Positions 5,920 through 13,488 of a stretch of DNA of 21,046 bases are shown piece after piece. Position numbers and translations under genes: made by a program. Source of the DNA: a virus; the IMG/VR virus record IMGVR_UViG_3300038701_003462, positions 1-21,046 of that record, one strand, 5' to 3'. Position 1 is the stretch's first letter, and the number at the start of each line of letters is the position of its first letter. Under the pieces are notes generated by a model. It did no database searches. It saw only the letters and a program-made list of their open reading frames with translations, and was not told the DNA's origin.

Positions 5920-8061
5920 ATGACCTCCATCGCGGGCATCACCGACGCGGGGGCGTTTGTTCGTGAGACGGTCCGCGCGGCGCTGGCCGTGCGCGAAACG
6001 CCGCCGCCGGACGTCTGGCTCGACCGCCACCGCGGCGCGGGCGGGGCCTTCCGCTGGTCGATCCGGACCACCCCCTACCTCCGCGGCGTGCTGCGGGCCC
6101 TGGCCGACCCGCGCGTCCGCGAGGTCGTCGTGCTCAAGTCCGCCGGCGTCGGGTTCACCGAGGCGATCGTCGGGTACCACCTCTACGCGGCCGTCGAGCT
6201 GGGCCTCAGCTCGATCATGTTCGCCCCGACCAAGGACAAGGTCGGCAAGCTCGTCAAGAACAAGGTCACCCCCGCGATCCTCGCCACGCCCGCCGCCCTC
6301 GCGGCCCTGCGCGGCAACGTCAAGGACATCCAGGCCTCGGCCGTCACCTTCAAGGGCGCCGAGATCGGCTTCGCCTGGACGCAGTCGGCCGCGGGCAAGA
6401 AGTCCGAGCACGTGCCGCTCGTCTCGAGCGACGAGCACGACGAGGCCCCCGAGGGCACCCGCGACCAGCAGCAGTCGCGCACGCAGACCTACGAGCACCG
6501 GACCAACCTCTACGGCGGCACGCCCAACAACGCCGGCGACGAGACCGACGAGCTCTTCGGGCTCTCCGACCAACGCCGCTACTGCGTGCCCTGCCCGATC
6601 ACCGGGCGGTACTTCGAGCTCTGGGACTTCCCGCTCGTCCGCTGGGAGGGCGGGCTGCGGGCCGACCCCGACGGGGTCGAGTCGAAGGCCTGGGTGCAGA
6701 GCCCGTTCACCCCCGAGGGGTACACGCATGACGACCCCCGCGCCCGCGCCTACCGGATCCACAACCACGACAAGGCCTGGATGCTCGCCAACGGCGTCTG
6801 GGTCCGCGCCGGTGAAACGGTTGAGTCCGACGGGTCCATCCTCGAAACCCGACTTCAGCGAGCCCCGGCCGATAACGCCCGAGCAGACCGCGGCGCTTCG
6901 AGCCTCTCTGAGCTCGACCCCGCCCTGCTGCGCGTGCGGACGCCCGGCGGGCGGCGACGCCTGCCCGACCCCGAGCCCACCGACGCCGAGCGCCGCCTGA
7001 TCGAACGCTCGGGCGTGCGGATCGTCGGCGAGCCCGAGCGGCCCGACGCGCGGCTCGTCGGCTTCCGGCTCAACGCGCTCGCCTCGCCGTTCAACACCTT
7101 CGGGTACGTCGCGCGGGGCTTCGTCGAGGCGAAGGGCTCGCCCAGCCCGCACTGGTACCGCGAGCGGCTCGCCCAGCCCTGGCAGCCCGCCAGCGACAAG
7201 CTCGGGCTGGCCTACCTCCGCAAGCGCTGCGTGAGCGTCGCCGAGGGCGGCTACACCCGCGGCACCGCGCCCGACCCGGTCCGCTTCGTCGTCGCCGCCG
7301 TTGACACGCAGAAGGACCACGTCTGGGCCAGCTGGTGGGGCTTCTCCGCCGACGGGCTCGACTGCTGGTACCTGGACCACGAACGCATCGAGGCCCCCGA
7401 CGGCAACGACCTCGCCGAGATCGAGACCCGGGTGCCCGGCGCGACCTTCGCGCGGCGCGGCGGGGCCGAACGCCTGGGCGTGAGCGTGACGGCGGTGGAC
7501 TACGGGCACCGGTCCGAGGAGGTCGAGCGGTTCGTCGGTCGGCTGCTCGCGAATCGCCGCCTGGCCGTCTCGGTCAAGGGCGACATCAGCGCCGACCGCT
7601 ACCGCGAAGCGCGCGAGGGGATGACGAAAAACGGGGGGCTGCTGCTGCAGCTGCCCGTCAACCGGATCAAGGACCAGCTCGCGGGCATGATCGCCGGCCC
7701 GGCCGTCTGGAACCCCTCGGCCGAGGGGCAGCGCGGCAGCAACTTCTACCTCCCCGCCGACGCCCCCGACGAGCTGCTCGAGCACCTCTCGAGCGAGGAA
7801 CGCGCCCGGCCCAACGCCTCGACCCGCCCGTCCGCCCGCGCCTCGCAGCGCTTCGCCGTCTGGACGCCCCGCCGCGGGCGCTCGGACAACCACCTCTGGG
7901 ACGACCTGGTCTACGCCGTGGGCGTGCTCGACTGGGTGGGCGTGGACGCGCTGGTCGGCGCCGCGGCCCAGCCCGCCGCCCATCCCGCCGCCGACTCCGC
8001 CCCGCGGCCCGCCGCGCGGCCCGCCCCGCTCGTGCGCCGGCTGCGGCGCTTCGAGGACTGA
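5920..8061 (+). CDS. Terminase large subunit, lambda gpA type
   Basis: This 713-residue packaging motor starts at ATG 5920, right after the repeat array; earlier in-frame starts would translate the repeat. A gpA-type Walker A-like loop, 'KSAGVGFTE', lies at 73-81, with the lysine at its start as in lambda gpA rather than in a GKT/S box. A Walker B-like acidic pair is D171-E172 in 'LVSSDEHDE'. The gpA signature 'SDQRRYCVPCP' is at about 216-226 and 'VGFRLNALASPF' at 380-391. The nuclease domain has candidate acidic residues D462 ('VVAAVDTQKD'), D527 ('VTAVDYGH') and D661/D662 ('NHLWDDLVYA'). The enzyme pumps DNA into the prohead and cuts concatemers. Residues about 300-350 differ in codon use from the rest. 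The Ala/Pro-rich tail after residue 680 is probably flexible. Confidence 0.92.
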   Translation: MTSIAGITDAGAFVRETVRAALAVRETPPPDVWLDRHRGAGGAFRWSIRTTPYLRGVLRALADPRVREVVVLKSAGVGFTEAIVGYHLYAAVELGLSSIMFAPTKDKVGKLVKNKVTPAILATPAALAALRGNVKDIQASAVTFKGAEIGFAWTQSAAGKKSEHVPLVSSDEHDEAPEGTRDQQQSRTQTYEHRTNLYGGTPNNAGDETDELFGLSDQRRYCVPCPITGRYFELWDFPLVRWEGGLRADPDGVESKAWVQSPFTPEGYTHDDPRARAYRIHNHDKAWMLANGVWVRAGETVESDGSILETRLQRAPADNARADRGASSLSELDPALLRVRTPGGRRRLPDPEPTDAERRLIERSGVRIVGEPERPDARLVGFRLNALASPFNTFGYVARGFVEAKGSPSPHWYRERLAQPWQPASDKLGLAYLRKRCVSVAEGGYTRGTAPDPVRFVVAAVDTQKDHVWASWWGFSADGLDCWYLDHERIEAPDGNDLAEIETRVPGATFARRGGAERLGVSVTAVDYGHRSEEVERFVGRLLANRRLAVSVKGDISADRYREAREGMTKNGGLLLQLPVNRIKDQLAGMIAGPAVWNPSAEGQRGSNFYLPADAPDELLEHLSSEERARPNASTRPSARASQRFAVWTPRRGRSDNHLWDDLVYAVGVLDWVGVDALVGAAAQPAAHPAADSAPRPAARPAPLVRRLRRFED

Positions 8062-8150
8062 CCCCTCTCCCCGGCCCGCTCCCCGGCGGGGAGCGGGAGG
8101 CATCTCAAGACCCCTCACCCCGGCCCTCTCCCCGGCGGGGAGAGGGAGGC
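8062..8150 (+). repeat. Two copies of a hairpin repeat filling the terminase-connector junction
   Basis: Two units offset by 49 bases each contain a perfect 10-bp stem with a GGC loop, at 8075-8097 and 8124-8146. The fourth base pair is G-C in the first copy and T-A in the second, a compensatory difference that preserves the stem. No U-tract follows, so these are not classical intrinsic terminators. They resemble the widespread CCCTCTCCCC-type REP-like palindromes of GC-rich bacteria, by memory rather than by search. Confidence 0.9.
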
Positions 8151-8156
8151 AAGCCG

Positions 8157-8396
8157 ATGGCCGTCTGGACCTACAGCGCGTGGCGGGAAGAGGCGACCGA
8201 CGAGGCGCGGCTGACGATGCTCCGCCGGCACATGACCGAGGTCGATGACGCGATCGCGGCGACGGTGGCCAAGGACGGCGCCAGCCGCGACGCCAACGTG
8301 CTTAACGCCAAGATGGACCGCCTGGAGGAACAAGAGCGACGCTACATGGCCCGGACCGCCGACACCGTGCACTACGTGCGCCGAAGCCGGGCCTGA
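8157..8396 (+). CDS. Small head-tail connector candidate (gpW-like by position and size)
   Basis: ATG 8157 follows the hairpin repeat; no earlier start in this frame avoids the terminase gene. The product has 79 residues, with helices at about 13-36 and 44-66 and a short basic C-terminus ('YVRRSRA'). In lambda-type phages the gene between terminase large subunit and portal encodes gpW, a small head-completion protein of similar size. Sequence identity to gpW is not evident, so the assignment rests on synteny and size. The portal gene starts 3 bases after its stop. Confidence 0.6.
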   Translation: MAVWTYSAWREEATDEARLTMLRRHMTEVDDAIAATVAKDGASRDANVLNAKMDRLEEQERRYMARTADTVHYVRRSRA

Positions 8397-8399
8397 GCG

Positions 8400-9947
8400 A
8401 TGGCCTACGGCGGGTACGTGCTCGACGAGTCGGGCGGGCGGCACTACTTCCACCCCCGCGCGTCGCTCGGCTCGTTCGACAACACGAGCCGCTCGCGCAT
8501 CCGCACCCGCCCCGCGCCGCCGCTCGCCTCGGCCGCCGGGCACCGCGACGAGCGGACGCTCGAGGCGGCGATCCGCGACGGCCGCGACGCGCAGCGCAAC
8601 AGCGACGTCGTCGGGGCGATCATCAACGGGGCCATCTCGACGGTCGTCGGCGACGAGGTCACGCTCAAGGTCACGACCGACGACGAGGCGTGGAACCGCG
8701 AGGTCGAGGAGCGGTGGGCCGCGTGGTCGTGCCGGTGCGACCTGACGGCCCAGCTCACCTTCACCGAGCTGCTCGCCGCGGTCGTCTCGGACCACTTCGC
8801 CGCCGGCGGGCTGCTCGTCAACAAGTACCAGGCGACGGCGAACCACCAGGGCCGGCTGCAGGCGATCGAGGTGGACCGCCTGCGCAACCCCCGCGGCACC
8901 CGCGACGACAAGACCCACCACGCGGGCGTGCAGACCGACGAGCTCGGCGGCGTGCTCGGCTACCACGTCGCCGAGTGGGGCCGCTCGAAGACGCACCTCG
9001 AGACCGCCACCACCTTCGTGCCCGCGGGCCACGCCTGGCTCGTCAACGACTGCTACATGCCCCAGGCGGGGCTCTACCGCGCCGAGCCCCGGCTCACGCG
9101 CGTGCTCGAGCGCCTCGAAGAGCTGCTCATCGCCCGGCGCTCCACGCTCGCGGCCTACGAGCTCGCGACGCTCATCGGGCTCTTCTTCGCCCGCGAGGAC
9201 CCCGACGGGTCGATCGGGCAGAAGTTCGCCCGGGCGATGGTCAACGCGGGCGGGGCGGCGGACGTGAGCCAGGCCCAGGACCGGGGCCAGTACCAGGCGG
9301 CGGCGATCCTCGAGGGCCGCCCGAACGAGCGCGTCACCCAGATCAAGCCCGAGTTCCCGACGACGCAGTTCGACCTCTACCTCTGGACCGAGCTGCACAT
9401 CATCTGCGCCTCGGTCGGGCTGCCCCTCGAGATCGCGATGTTCCGGTTCATCCGGAACTTCAGCGCGTCCAAGGCGGCCGTCTCGATCGCGCACCGGACC
9501 GTCAAGCGGCAGCGGGCGCGGCTGCGCGACCGGCTGATGAGCCCCGTCTACGAGTGGTGGCTGCACCAGGAGATCGCCCACGGCCGCATCGCCGACCCCG
9601 ACCCGCACGCCCGCGACCGCTCGCGGGCCTACATGCGCCACCGCTGGCGCTTCGCCCCGATGCCCTCGATGGACCTCGACGCCGAGGTCGAGGCGCACCT
9701 CAAGATGCTCGCCGGCGGGCTGATCACCCACGGCGCCGCCCTCGACGCCGTGGGGCAGGGCCCGCGCGACCGGTACCTCACCGAACGCACCGCCGAGCTC
9801 GCCGAGGAACGCGAGCTCGGCCTCGAGATCGGCAAGAAGCCGACCCAGCCGACCGAGTCGCGGACCGTCGAAGACCCCGAGCACGACCCCGAGCAGGACG
9901 GCGAGACCGCCGACGAGCTCAACGGCCGCCGCTTCGCCAACGCCTGA
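8400..9947 (+). CDS. Phage portal protein, lambda gpB family
   Basis: The product has 515 residues, the usual size for this family, with ATG 8400 three bases after the upstream stop. Around residues 60-93 a helix followed by 'VVGAIINGAISTVVGDEV' matches the portal N-terminal clip region. 'IEVDRLRNPRG' near residue 153 matches the family's 'I.pdRl' strand. 'LHIICASVGLPLEIAMFRF..NFSASKAAV' at about 330-360 is the strongest signature. 'RWRFAPMPSMDLDAEVEAHLKMLAGGLITHG' near 414-444 is the typical C-terminal element. It forms the dodecameric DNA entry ring at one capsid vertex. The C-terminal 50 residues are acidic and low in complexity. Confidence 0.9.
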   Translation: MAYGGYVLDESGGRHYFHPRASLGSFDNTSRSRIRTRPAPPLASAAGHRDERTLEAAIRDGRDAQRNSDVVGAIINGAISTVVGDEVTLKVTTDDEAWNREVEERWAAWSCRCDLTAQLTFTELLAAVVSDHFAAGGLLVNKYQATANHQGRLQAIEVDRLRNPRGTRDDKTHHAGVQTDELGGVLGYHVAEWGRSKTHLETATTFVPAGHAWLVNDCYMPQAGLYRAEPRLTRVLERLEELLIARRSTLAAYELATLIGLFFAREDPDGSIGQKFARAMVNAGGAADVSQAQDRGQYQAAAILEGRPNERVTQIKPEFPTTQFDLYLWTELHIICASVGLPLEIAMFRFIRNFSASKAAVSIAHRTVKRQRARLRDRLMSPVYEWWLHQEIAHGRIADPDPHARDRSRAYMRHRWRFAPMPSMDLDAEVEAHLKMLAGGLITHGAALDAVGQGPRDRYLTERTAELAEERELGLEIGKKPTQPTESRTVEDPEHDPEQDGETADELNGRRFANA

Positions 9948-9952
9948 CCCCC

Positions 9953-9988
9953 ACCCCCACGACGACCGCCACCCCCACGACGACCGCC
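9953..9988 (+). repeat. Two exact 18-bp direct repeats before the protease gene
   Basis: Two identical 18-base copies, 9953-9970 and 9971-9988, lie between the portal stop and the protease ATG at 9991. They are C-rich and have no Shine-Dalgarno sequence. The period is 18, not 7, so this is separate from the heptad arrays. Confidence 0.9.
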
Positions 9989-9990
9989 AC

Positions 9991-11466
9991 ATGCCCGACC
10001 CCACCATCACCCCCGACGGCCTGAGCCGGCAGACGTTCCGCGCCCCGATGTTCGCGGCGCCCGAGCTGGCCGACGAGCTGCGGCTGGCCATGAACGCCGG
10101 CAAGCCCTCGCACCGCGGGCCCCGGCCGGTCTGCTCGATCCTCGAGCCCTACGCCCGCGCCGCCGAGGCCGCCTGCGAGCCCTTCCTCCGCGCGGGCCGC
10201 GCCGCGATCGTCCGCCTCGACGGGCCGATCTTCTTCGCCGCCAGCGTGTGGAGCTGGTACCTGGGCGGGTGCTCCTCGACCGCCCTGGTCCGCGCGTTCG
10301 ACGCGGCCGCGAACGACCCGACCATCGAGGAGGTCGTCGTCGATATCCACTCGCCCGGGGGCGACGTCTTCGGGCGCGACGAGCTCATCGCCGCCGTGGA
10401 CCGGTGCGCCGAGTCCAAGCCGACCACCGCGCTCGTGCACGGGATGTGCGGCTCGATGGCGACGTGGGTCGCCTCCCGCTGCGGCGGCGTCGCGATCACG
10501 CCCGAGAGCTGGATGGGCGGCATCGGCTCGATCGTCACGCTCGAGGACTCGTCCGAGGCCGCCGCCAAGCACGGGTACAAGGTCGTCGCCGTCACCGACG
10601 CCCAGCTCAAGGCGGGCGGGTACGGGCTGCCCATCACCGACGAGATCGTTGACAACTACCGCGAGCTCATCTTCGCCGAGGGCGCCGCCTTCCGCGCCTC
10701 GGTCGCCGAGGGCCGCGGCGTCAACCCCGACACCATCGCCGGCTGGAACGGCCGGATGTTCACCGCCCCGCGCGCCGTCGAGATCGGCCTGGCCGACCGC
10801 GTCGTCGGCGCGCACGACTGGTACGCCGAGATCCTCGGCGCCCACACGGAGACCGACATGACCGCCGCCCCCACCCGCGTTTCGCCCGGCAACACGACCC
10901 CCACGACCCCCGCCCCCAAGGCCGAGACCGCGCTCGAAGACAAGCCCCTCAGCGCGATGACCGACGACGAGAAGAAGGAAGCCCTCGCCCAGCTCACCGC
11001 CGAGGTCGGCACGGCCGACGACGACGAGGAGACCCCCGCGGCCGAGACGACGACGCCCGACAAGGACGAGGAGCCGACGGCGCGGATGACCATCGCCCAG
11101 GCCCGGTCGGTCGTCTCGGATTTCGAGATCCCCGAGGCCGCGGCGAAGTCGATCGTCCTCGACGCCGTCGAGCACAACTGGGCCGGCGCCAAGCTGCTCA
11201 GCTCGTGCATGGCCGCCCAGCGCGAGCACGACGGCACCGAGACCCGCCGGCGTGAGCTCGACCGCGCCGCCGGGGGCGGGCAGACGCCCGTCTCGGCCAG
11301 CCCCGCGGCCGGGGGCGGGGAGTTCCCCGACTTCAAGTCCGCCGTCGCGCACTACCAGCAGACCGAGAAGCTCACCTACCCGCAGGCCTGCCTCAAGGCC
11401 CGCGACGCGCACCCCGACCTCCGCCGCGCCGCCTTCGCCCCGGCGGACCTGCAGGAGGCGGGTTAA
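9991..11466 (+). CDS. Prohead protease (S49 family) fused to scaffold-like C-terminus
   Basis: The product has 491 residues from ATG 9991. Residues about 70-290 form an S49 (SppA/ClpP-like fold) protease: 'VVVDIHSPGGDVFG' at 115-128 is the SPGG strand-turn, S155 in 'GMCGSMATWVAS' is the likely nucleophile, and K207 in 'AQLKAGGYG' the likely general base. The C-terminal 200 residues are acidic and low in complexity, then helical, as in the scaffold part of lambda gpC/Nu3. It should process the prohead during maturation, and the scaffold part should guide capsid assembly. Its position between portal and decoration protein is canonical. An internal start at 10858 may give scaffold alone. It ends with TAA, unlike most neighbours, and the next heptad array starts there. 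Confidence 0.88.
   Translation: MPDPTITPDGLSRQTFRAPMFAAPELADELRLAMNAGKPSHRGPRPVCSILEPYARAAEAACEPFLRAGRAAIVRLDGPIFFAASVWSWYLGGCSSTALVRAFDAAANDPTIEEVVVDIHSPGGDVFGRDELIAAVDRCAESKPTTALVHGMCGSMATWVASRCGGVAITPESWMGGIGSIVTLEDSSEAAAKHGYKVVAVTDAQLKAGGYGLPITDEIVDNYRELIFAEGAAFRASVAEGRGVNPDTIAGWNGRMFTAPRAVEIGLADRVVGAHDWYAEILGAHTETDMTAAPTRVSPGNTTPTTPAPKAETALEDKPLSAMTDDEKKEALAQLTAEVGTADDDEETPAAETTTPDKDEEPTARMTIAQARSVVSDFEIPEAAAKSIVLDAVEHNWAGAKLLSSCMAAQREHDGTETRRRELDRAAGGGQTPVSASPAAGGGEFPDFKSAVAHYQQTEKLTYPQACLKARDAHPDLRRAAFAPADLQEAG
10858..11466 (+). CDS. Possible internally initiated scaffold protein (Nu3-like)
   Basis: An in-frame ATG at 10858, residue 290 of the protease gene, has GGAG at 10848-10851 with 6 bases of spacing. 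It sits exactly where the protease domain ends. The product would be 202 residues: an acidic linker, a helical segment near its middle, and a C-terminal helical part with 'FKSAVAHYQQTEKLTYPQACL'. In lambda, Nu3 scaffold is made in this way from within gene C. Separate production here is inferred from the ribosome site and the domain boundary only. Confidence 0.5.
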   Translation: MTAAPTRVSPGNTTPTTPAPKAETALEDKPLSAMTDDEKKEALAQLTAEVGTADDDEETPAAETTTPDKDEEPTARMTIAQARSVVSDFEIPEAAAKSIVLDAVEHNWAGAKLLSSCMAAQREHDGTETRRRELDRAAGGGQTPVSASPAAGGGEFPDFKSAVAHYQQTEKLTYPQACLKARDAHPDLRRAAFAPADLQEAG

Positions 11467-11743
11467 GAGTCCTGAGGCCTGAGGCTTGAGGCTTGAGGGG
11501 GCGGCACTCAGCCGTGAGCACTCAGCACTCAGGACTCAAGCCTCCCCCTCAGGACTCACCCCTCAGGACTCAGGACTCGGCAGTGAGCAGTGAGCAGTGA
11601 GCAGTGAGGCTTGAGGCCTGAGTGCTCACGGCTGAGTGCTCACGGCTGATTGCTCACGGCTGATTGCTCACCCCTCAGGACTCAGGTCTCAGGACTCAGG
11701 TCTCCCCCCCAGGACTCAGGTCTCAGGACTCAGGTCTCCCCCC
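11466..11743 (+). repeat. Heptad array 3, the longest (about 40 heptads)
   Basis: About 278 bases of 7-base words begin at the last base of the protease stop. Order: TGAG words, a mixed TCA block, a second TGAG block with TGAGCAG three times, four alternations of TGA(G/T)TGC with TCAC words (11619-11674), then alternating TCAGGAC and TCAGGTC. Bases 11675-11709 are followed by a near-perfect tandem copy (11710-11743, one T lost). Phase slips of one base occur near 11548 and 11710. It fills most of the 370-base gap before the decoration gene. Confidence 0.95.
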
Positions 11744-11751
11744 ACCCCCAA

Positions 11752-11791
11752 CGCCGCCGGGGCCGGTCCGTGACCGGCGACCCCGGCGGCG
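11752..11791 (+). promoter_or_regulatory. Long GC hairpin in the leader of the decoration gene
   Basis: An 11-bp outer stem (11752-11762 with 11781-11791) and a 6-bp inner stem around a CGT loop are separated by a small asymmetric bulge. A second, shorter stem at about 11800-11818 (GTCGCC with GGCGAC) follows. No U-tract is present. It may act as an RNA stabiliser or attenuator; the role is inferred from structure alone. Confidence 0.6.
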
Positions 11792-11823
11792 CATCCCCCG
11801 TCGCCGAAGGGCGGCGACTCAGA

Positions 11824-11836
11824 CAAGGACCACGCC
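11824..11836 (+). promoter_or_regulatory. Ribosome-binding leader CAAGGACCACGCC of decoration gene
   Basis: AAGGA lies 7 bases before ATG 11837. The AGGACCAC block is shared with four other structural genes in the window, and it fixes the start. Confidence 0.75.
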
Positions 11837-12205
11837 ATGACCCCCCCCGCACGCCACCCCCAGCTCGTCGAGGGCGCCGACCGCACGCTGCAGGCGGGCG
11901 TCGCGCTGACCTACGGCGAACGCTGCAAGCTCAACTCGTCCAAGAAGCTCGTCAAGGTCGCCCACGACGAGCCGGGCACGTACGTCGTGATGGACGGCGA
12001 CGTCGCCGCCGACGGCTACGCCCGCGTGCGGCGCATCAAGGGCCCCGACCAGTTCCCCGGGCTGCTCTCGACCGCCGCGTCCACGATCGGCGCCGCCGCC
12101 TACGCCACCGCCTCGGGCAAGATCTCGGGGACGGGCTCGCAGCAGGTCGGCACGTTCCTCGAGGCCGGCGCCGCCGGCACGTTCGTCGCCGTTGAGCCGA
12201 TCTGA
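11837..12205 (+). CDS. Head decoration protein (DUF2190/gpD-like)
   Basis: This 122-residue protein has ATG 11837 supported by AAGGA. It is beta-rich and Gly/Ala-rich. The ending 'VGTFLEAGAAGTFVAVEPI' resembles the C-terminal strand pattern of DUF2190/capsid cement proteins, 'VG.aleA...G..v.V'. Size, composition and location between protease/scaffold and major capsid protein are those of a lambda gpD-type decoration protein, which stabilises the expanded capsid. The match is by pattern and context, not by alignment. It is flanked on both sides by hairpins and heptad arrays, so it may be translated at its own level. Confidence 0.75.
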   Translation: MTPPARHPQLVEGADRTLQAGVALTYGERCKLNSSKKLVKVAHDEPGTYVVMDGDVAADGYARVRRIKGPDQFPGLLSTAASTIGAAAYATASGKISGTGSQQVGTFLEAGAAGTFVAVEPI

Positions 12206-12211
12206 TCTGAG

Positions 12212-12289
12212 TCCGGCCCCTCCGGGCCGGAGCGATGCGCCGTCGCGGTCGCGGGGCCAAGGCCCCGCGGCGACGGCGGGCTTGCCCGC
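12212..12289 (+). terminator. Cluster of three hairpins downstream of decoration gene
   Basis: Three stems follow each other. An 8-bp stem with a CTCC loop is at 12212-12231. A two-part stem is at 12238-12278 (9 bp, internal bulge, 8 bp, AA loop). A 6-bp stem with a TT loop is at 12276-12289. The last two share three bases and are mutually exclusive at their tips. No U-run follows, so termination, if any, would be atypical; processing or RNA protection is equally possible. This is part of the 320-base gap before the capsid gene. Confidence 0.6.
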
Positions 12290-12299
12290 GGGCGAGGCC

Positions 12300-12452
12300 T
12301 GAGTTCTGAGTCCTGAGGCCTGAGTGCTCACGCCTGACTGCTCACCGCTCACTGCTCACTGCTCACTGCTGACTGCCCACTGCTCACCGCTCACCACTCA
12401 CCGCTCACGCCCTCCCCTCAAGTCTCACCCCTCAGGCCTCAGGCCTTTCCCC
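12300..12452 (+). repeat. Heptad array 4 (decoration to capsid gene)
   Basis: About 22 words: four TGAG words, TCACGCC, then chiefly TCACTGC and TCACCGC with interspersed TGACTGC, ending in TCAAGTC, TCACCCC and TCAGGCC twice. There is one 6-base slip at 12412-12417. An isolated TGAGTCC at 12208-12214 next to the decoration stop suggests that the hairpin cluster inserted into, or replaced part of, a once continuous array. Confidence 0.93.
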
Positions 12453-12462
12453 CCCCAACCCC

Positions 12463-12501
12463 GACCCCGCGCCGTGACCGCCGCGCCGAGGCGCGGGGGT
12501 C
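12463..12501 (+). promoter_or_regulatory. Hairpin in leader of major capsid gene
   Basis: GACCCCGCGCC at 12463-12473 pairs with GGCGCGGGGGTC at 12490-12501, with one bulged G, around a 16-base loop. It is followed by CTTCGTG. It occupies the same position as the hairpin before the decoration gene: after the repeat array and before the AGGACCAC leader. Confidence 0.55.
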
Positions 12502-12514
12502 TTCGTGCGCCCAC

Positions 12515-12525
12515 GAGGACCACCG
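12515..12525 (+). promoter_or_regulatory. Ribosome-binding leader GAGGACCACCG of capsid gene
   Basis: GAGGA lies 6 bases before ATG 12526, with the shared AGGACCACC block. It fixes the start over the earlier in-frame start at 12505, which lies inside the leader. Confidence 0.75.
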
Positions 12526-13488
12526 ATGCCCACCGCCAGCGACGCCGTCATGCCACGCGACGACCTCACGGGGTCGTACCAGGAGTTCCGCGAGGAGGAC
12601 CAGCGGCATATCGCCCGCCTGGTCCTGCCCGAGTACGCCGTGCCCGAGCGATCGGGCAGGCTCGGCCGCATCCCCGCCGAGCAGGCGACCAAGCGGGAGA
12701 ACACGATCCGCCGGCCCAACACCCCGCGCGCCCGGGCCAACTGGACGCCCGAGCAGATCACGTACGACCTCAAGGAGTACAGCTTCGAGGTCCCGTGCGA
12801 CCGCACGGACAAGATGACGTGGCGGCAGTGGTTCGACGCCGAGGACGAGGCGGCGAAGATCGCCGGCTCGACCGTGGACCTGGACCTCGAGTACACCACG
12901 GCCTCGCTGCTGTTCAACCGGACCACCTGGCCCGACGACGGCGTGCTCGGGCTGGACGTCACCCACGAGTGGGACGACGCGGCCAACGCGACGCCGCTGG
13001 CGAACATCGCCTTCGCCAAGCAGAAGCTGCGGTCGCGCGGGATCAAGAGCGGGCTCGCCCTGATCATCACGCAGGACACGATCGACGACCTGGGCTTCTG
13101 CGCCGAGATCCTCAACCGGATCAAGTACGTCGCGGGCGAGGTGAAGAGCATCGAGATCAGCCCCGAGTTCCTCCGCCAGCTCGTGAAGGTGGACCAGGTC
13201 ATCGTCGCCGACAGCCAGCAGAACACGGGCGGCTCGGGCGCGGCGCTGAGCATGGAAAACGTCTGGAGCCCCGAGTATTGCATGCTCGCGGCGGTGGGCA
13301 CCGGCCCGATCCAGGCGGGCGGCCCGCAGCTCGGCCGCACGTTCGTGCAGAGCGACATCGGGGGCATGATGGTCAAGACGTACGCCGAGGAGCAGAGCAA
13401 CTCCGAGATCGTCTACGCCGAGGACCACGCCGACCCGAACGTCTTCCACGTCGAGGCGGGGTTCCTCTTGGGCAACCTCGTCACGTGA
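12526..13488 (+). CDS. Major capsid protein (HK97-fold, gpE-like)
   Basis: The product has 320 residues from ATG 12526 with a GAGGA ribosome site. Size and position after protease/scaffold and decoration protein are those of the lambda-type coat protein. The central 'DKMTWRQWFDAEDEAAKIAGSTVDLDLE' resembles a spine-helix region. The C-terminal 'QSDIGGMMVKTYAEEQSNSEIVYAEDHADPNVFHVEAGFLLGNLV' resembles the end of phage E-type capsid proteins, with its 'v.syr.....d.v.....d..v.....g.ll.n' pattern. It would build the icosahedral shell. Family membership is judged by pattern; no alignment was made. The next gene overlaps its stop by 4 bases. Confidence 0.82.
   Translation: MPTASDAVMPRDDLTGSYQEFREEDQRHIARLVLPEYAVPERSGRLGRIPAEQATKRENTIRRPNTPRARANWTPEQITYDLKEYSFEVPCDRTDKMTWRQWFDAEDEAAKIAGSTVDLDLEYTTASLLFNRTTWPDDGVLGLDVTHEWDDAANATPLANIAFAKQKLRSRGIKSGLALIITQDTIDDLGFCAEILNRIKYVAGEVKSIEISPEFLRQLVKVDQVIVADSQQNTGGSGAALSMENVWSPEYCMLAAVGTGPIQAGGPQLGRTFVQSDIGGMMVKTYAEEQSNSEIVYAEDHADPNVFHVEAGFLLGNLVT

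Noticed and set aside
11466-11743. CRISPR-like array
   Set aside because: Units are contiguous 7-base words with no unique spacers of constant length, no 20-40 base repeat and no cas genes in view.
12212-12289. Classical intrinsic terminator
   Set aside because: Stems are strong but no U-tract follows any of them; kept only as a hairpin cluster of uncertain function.
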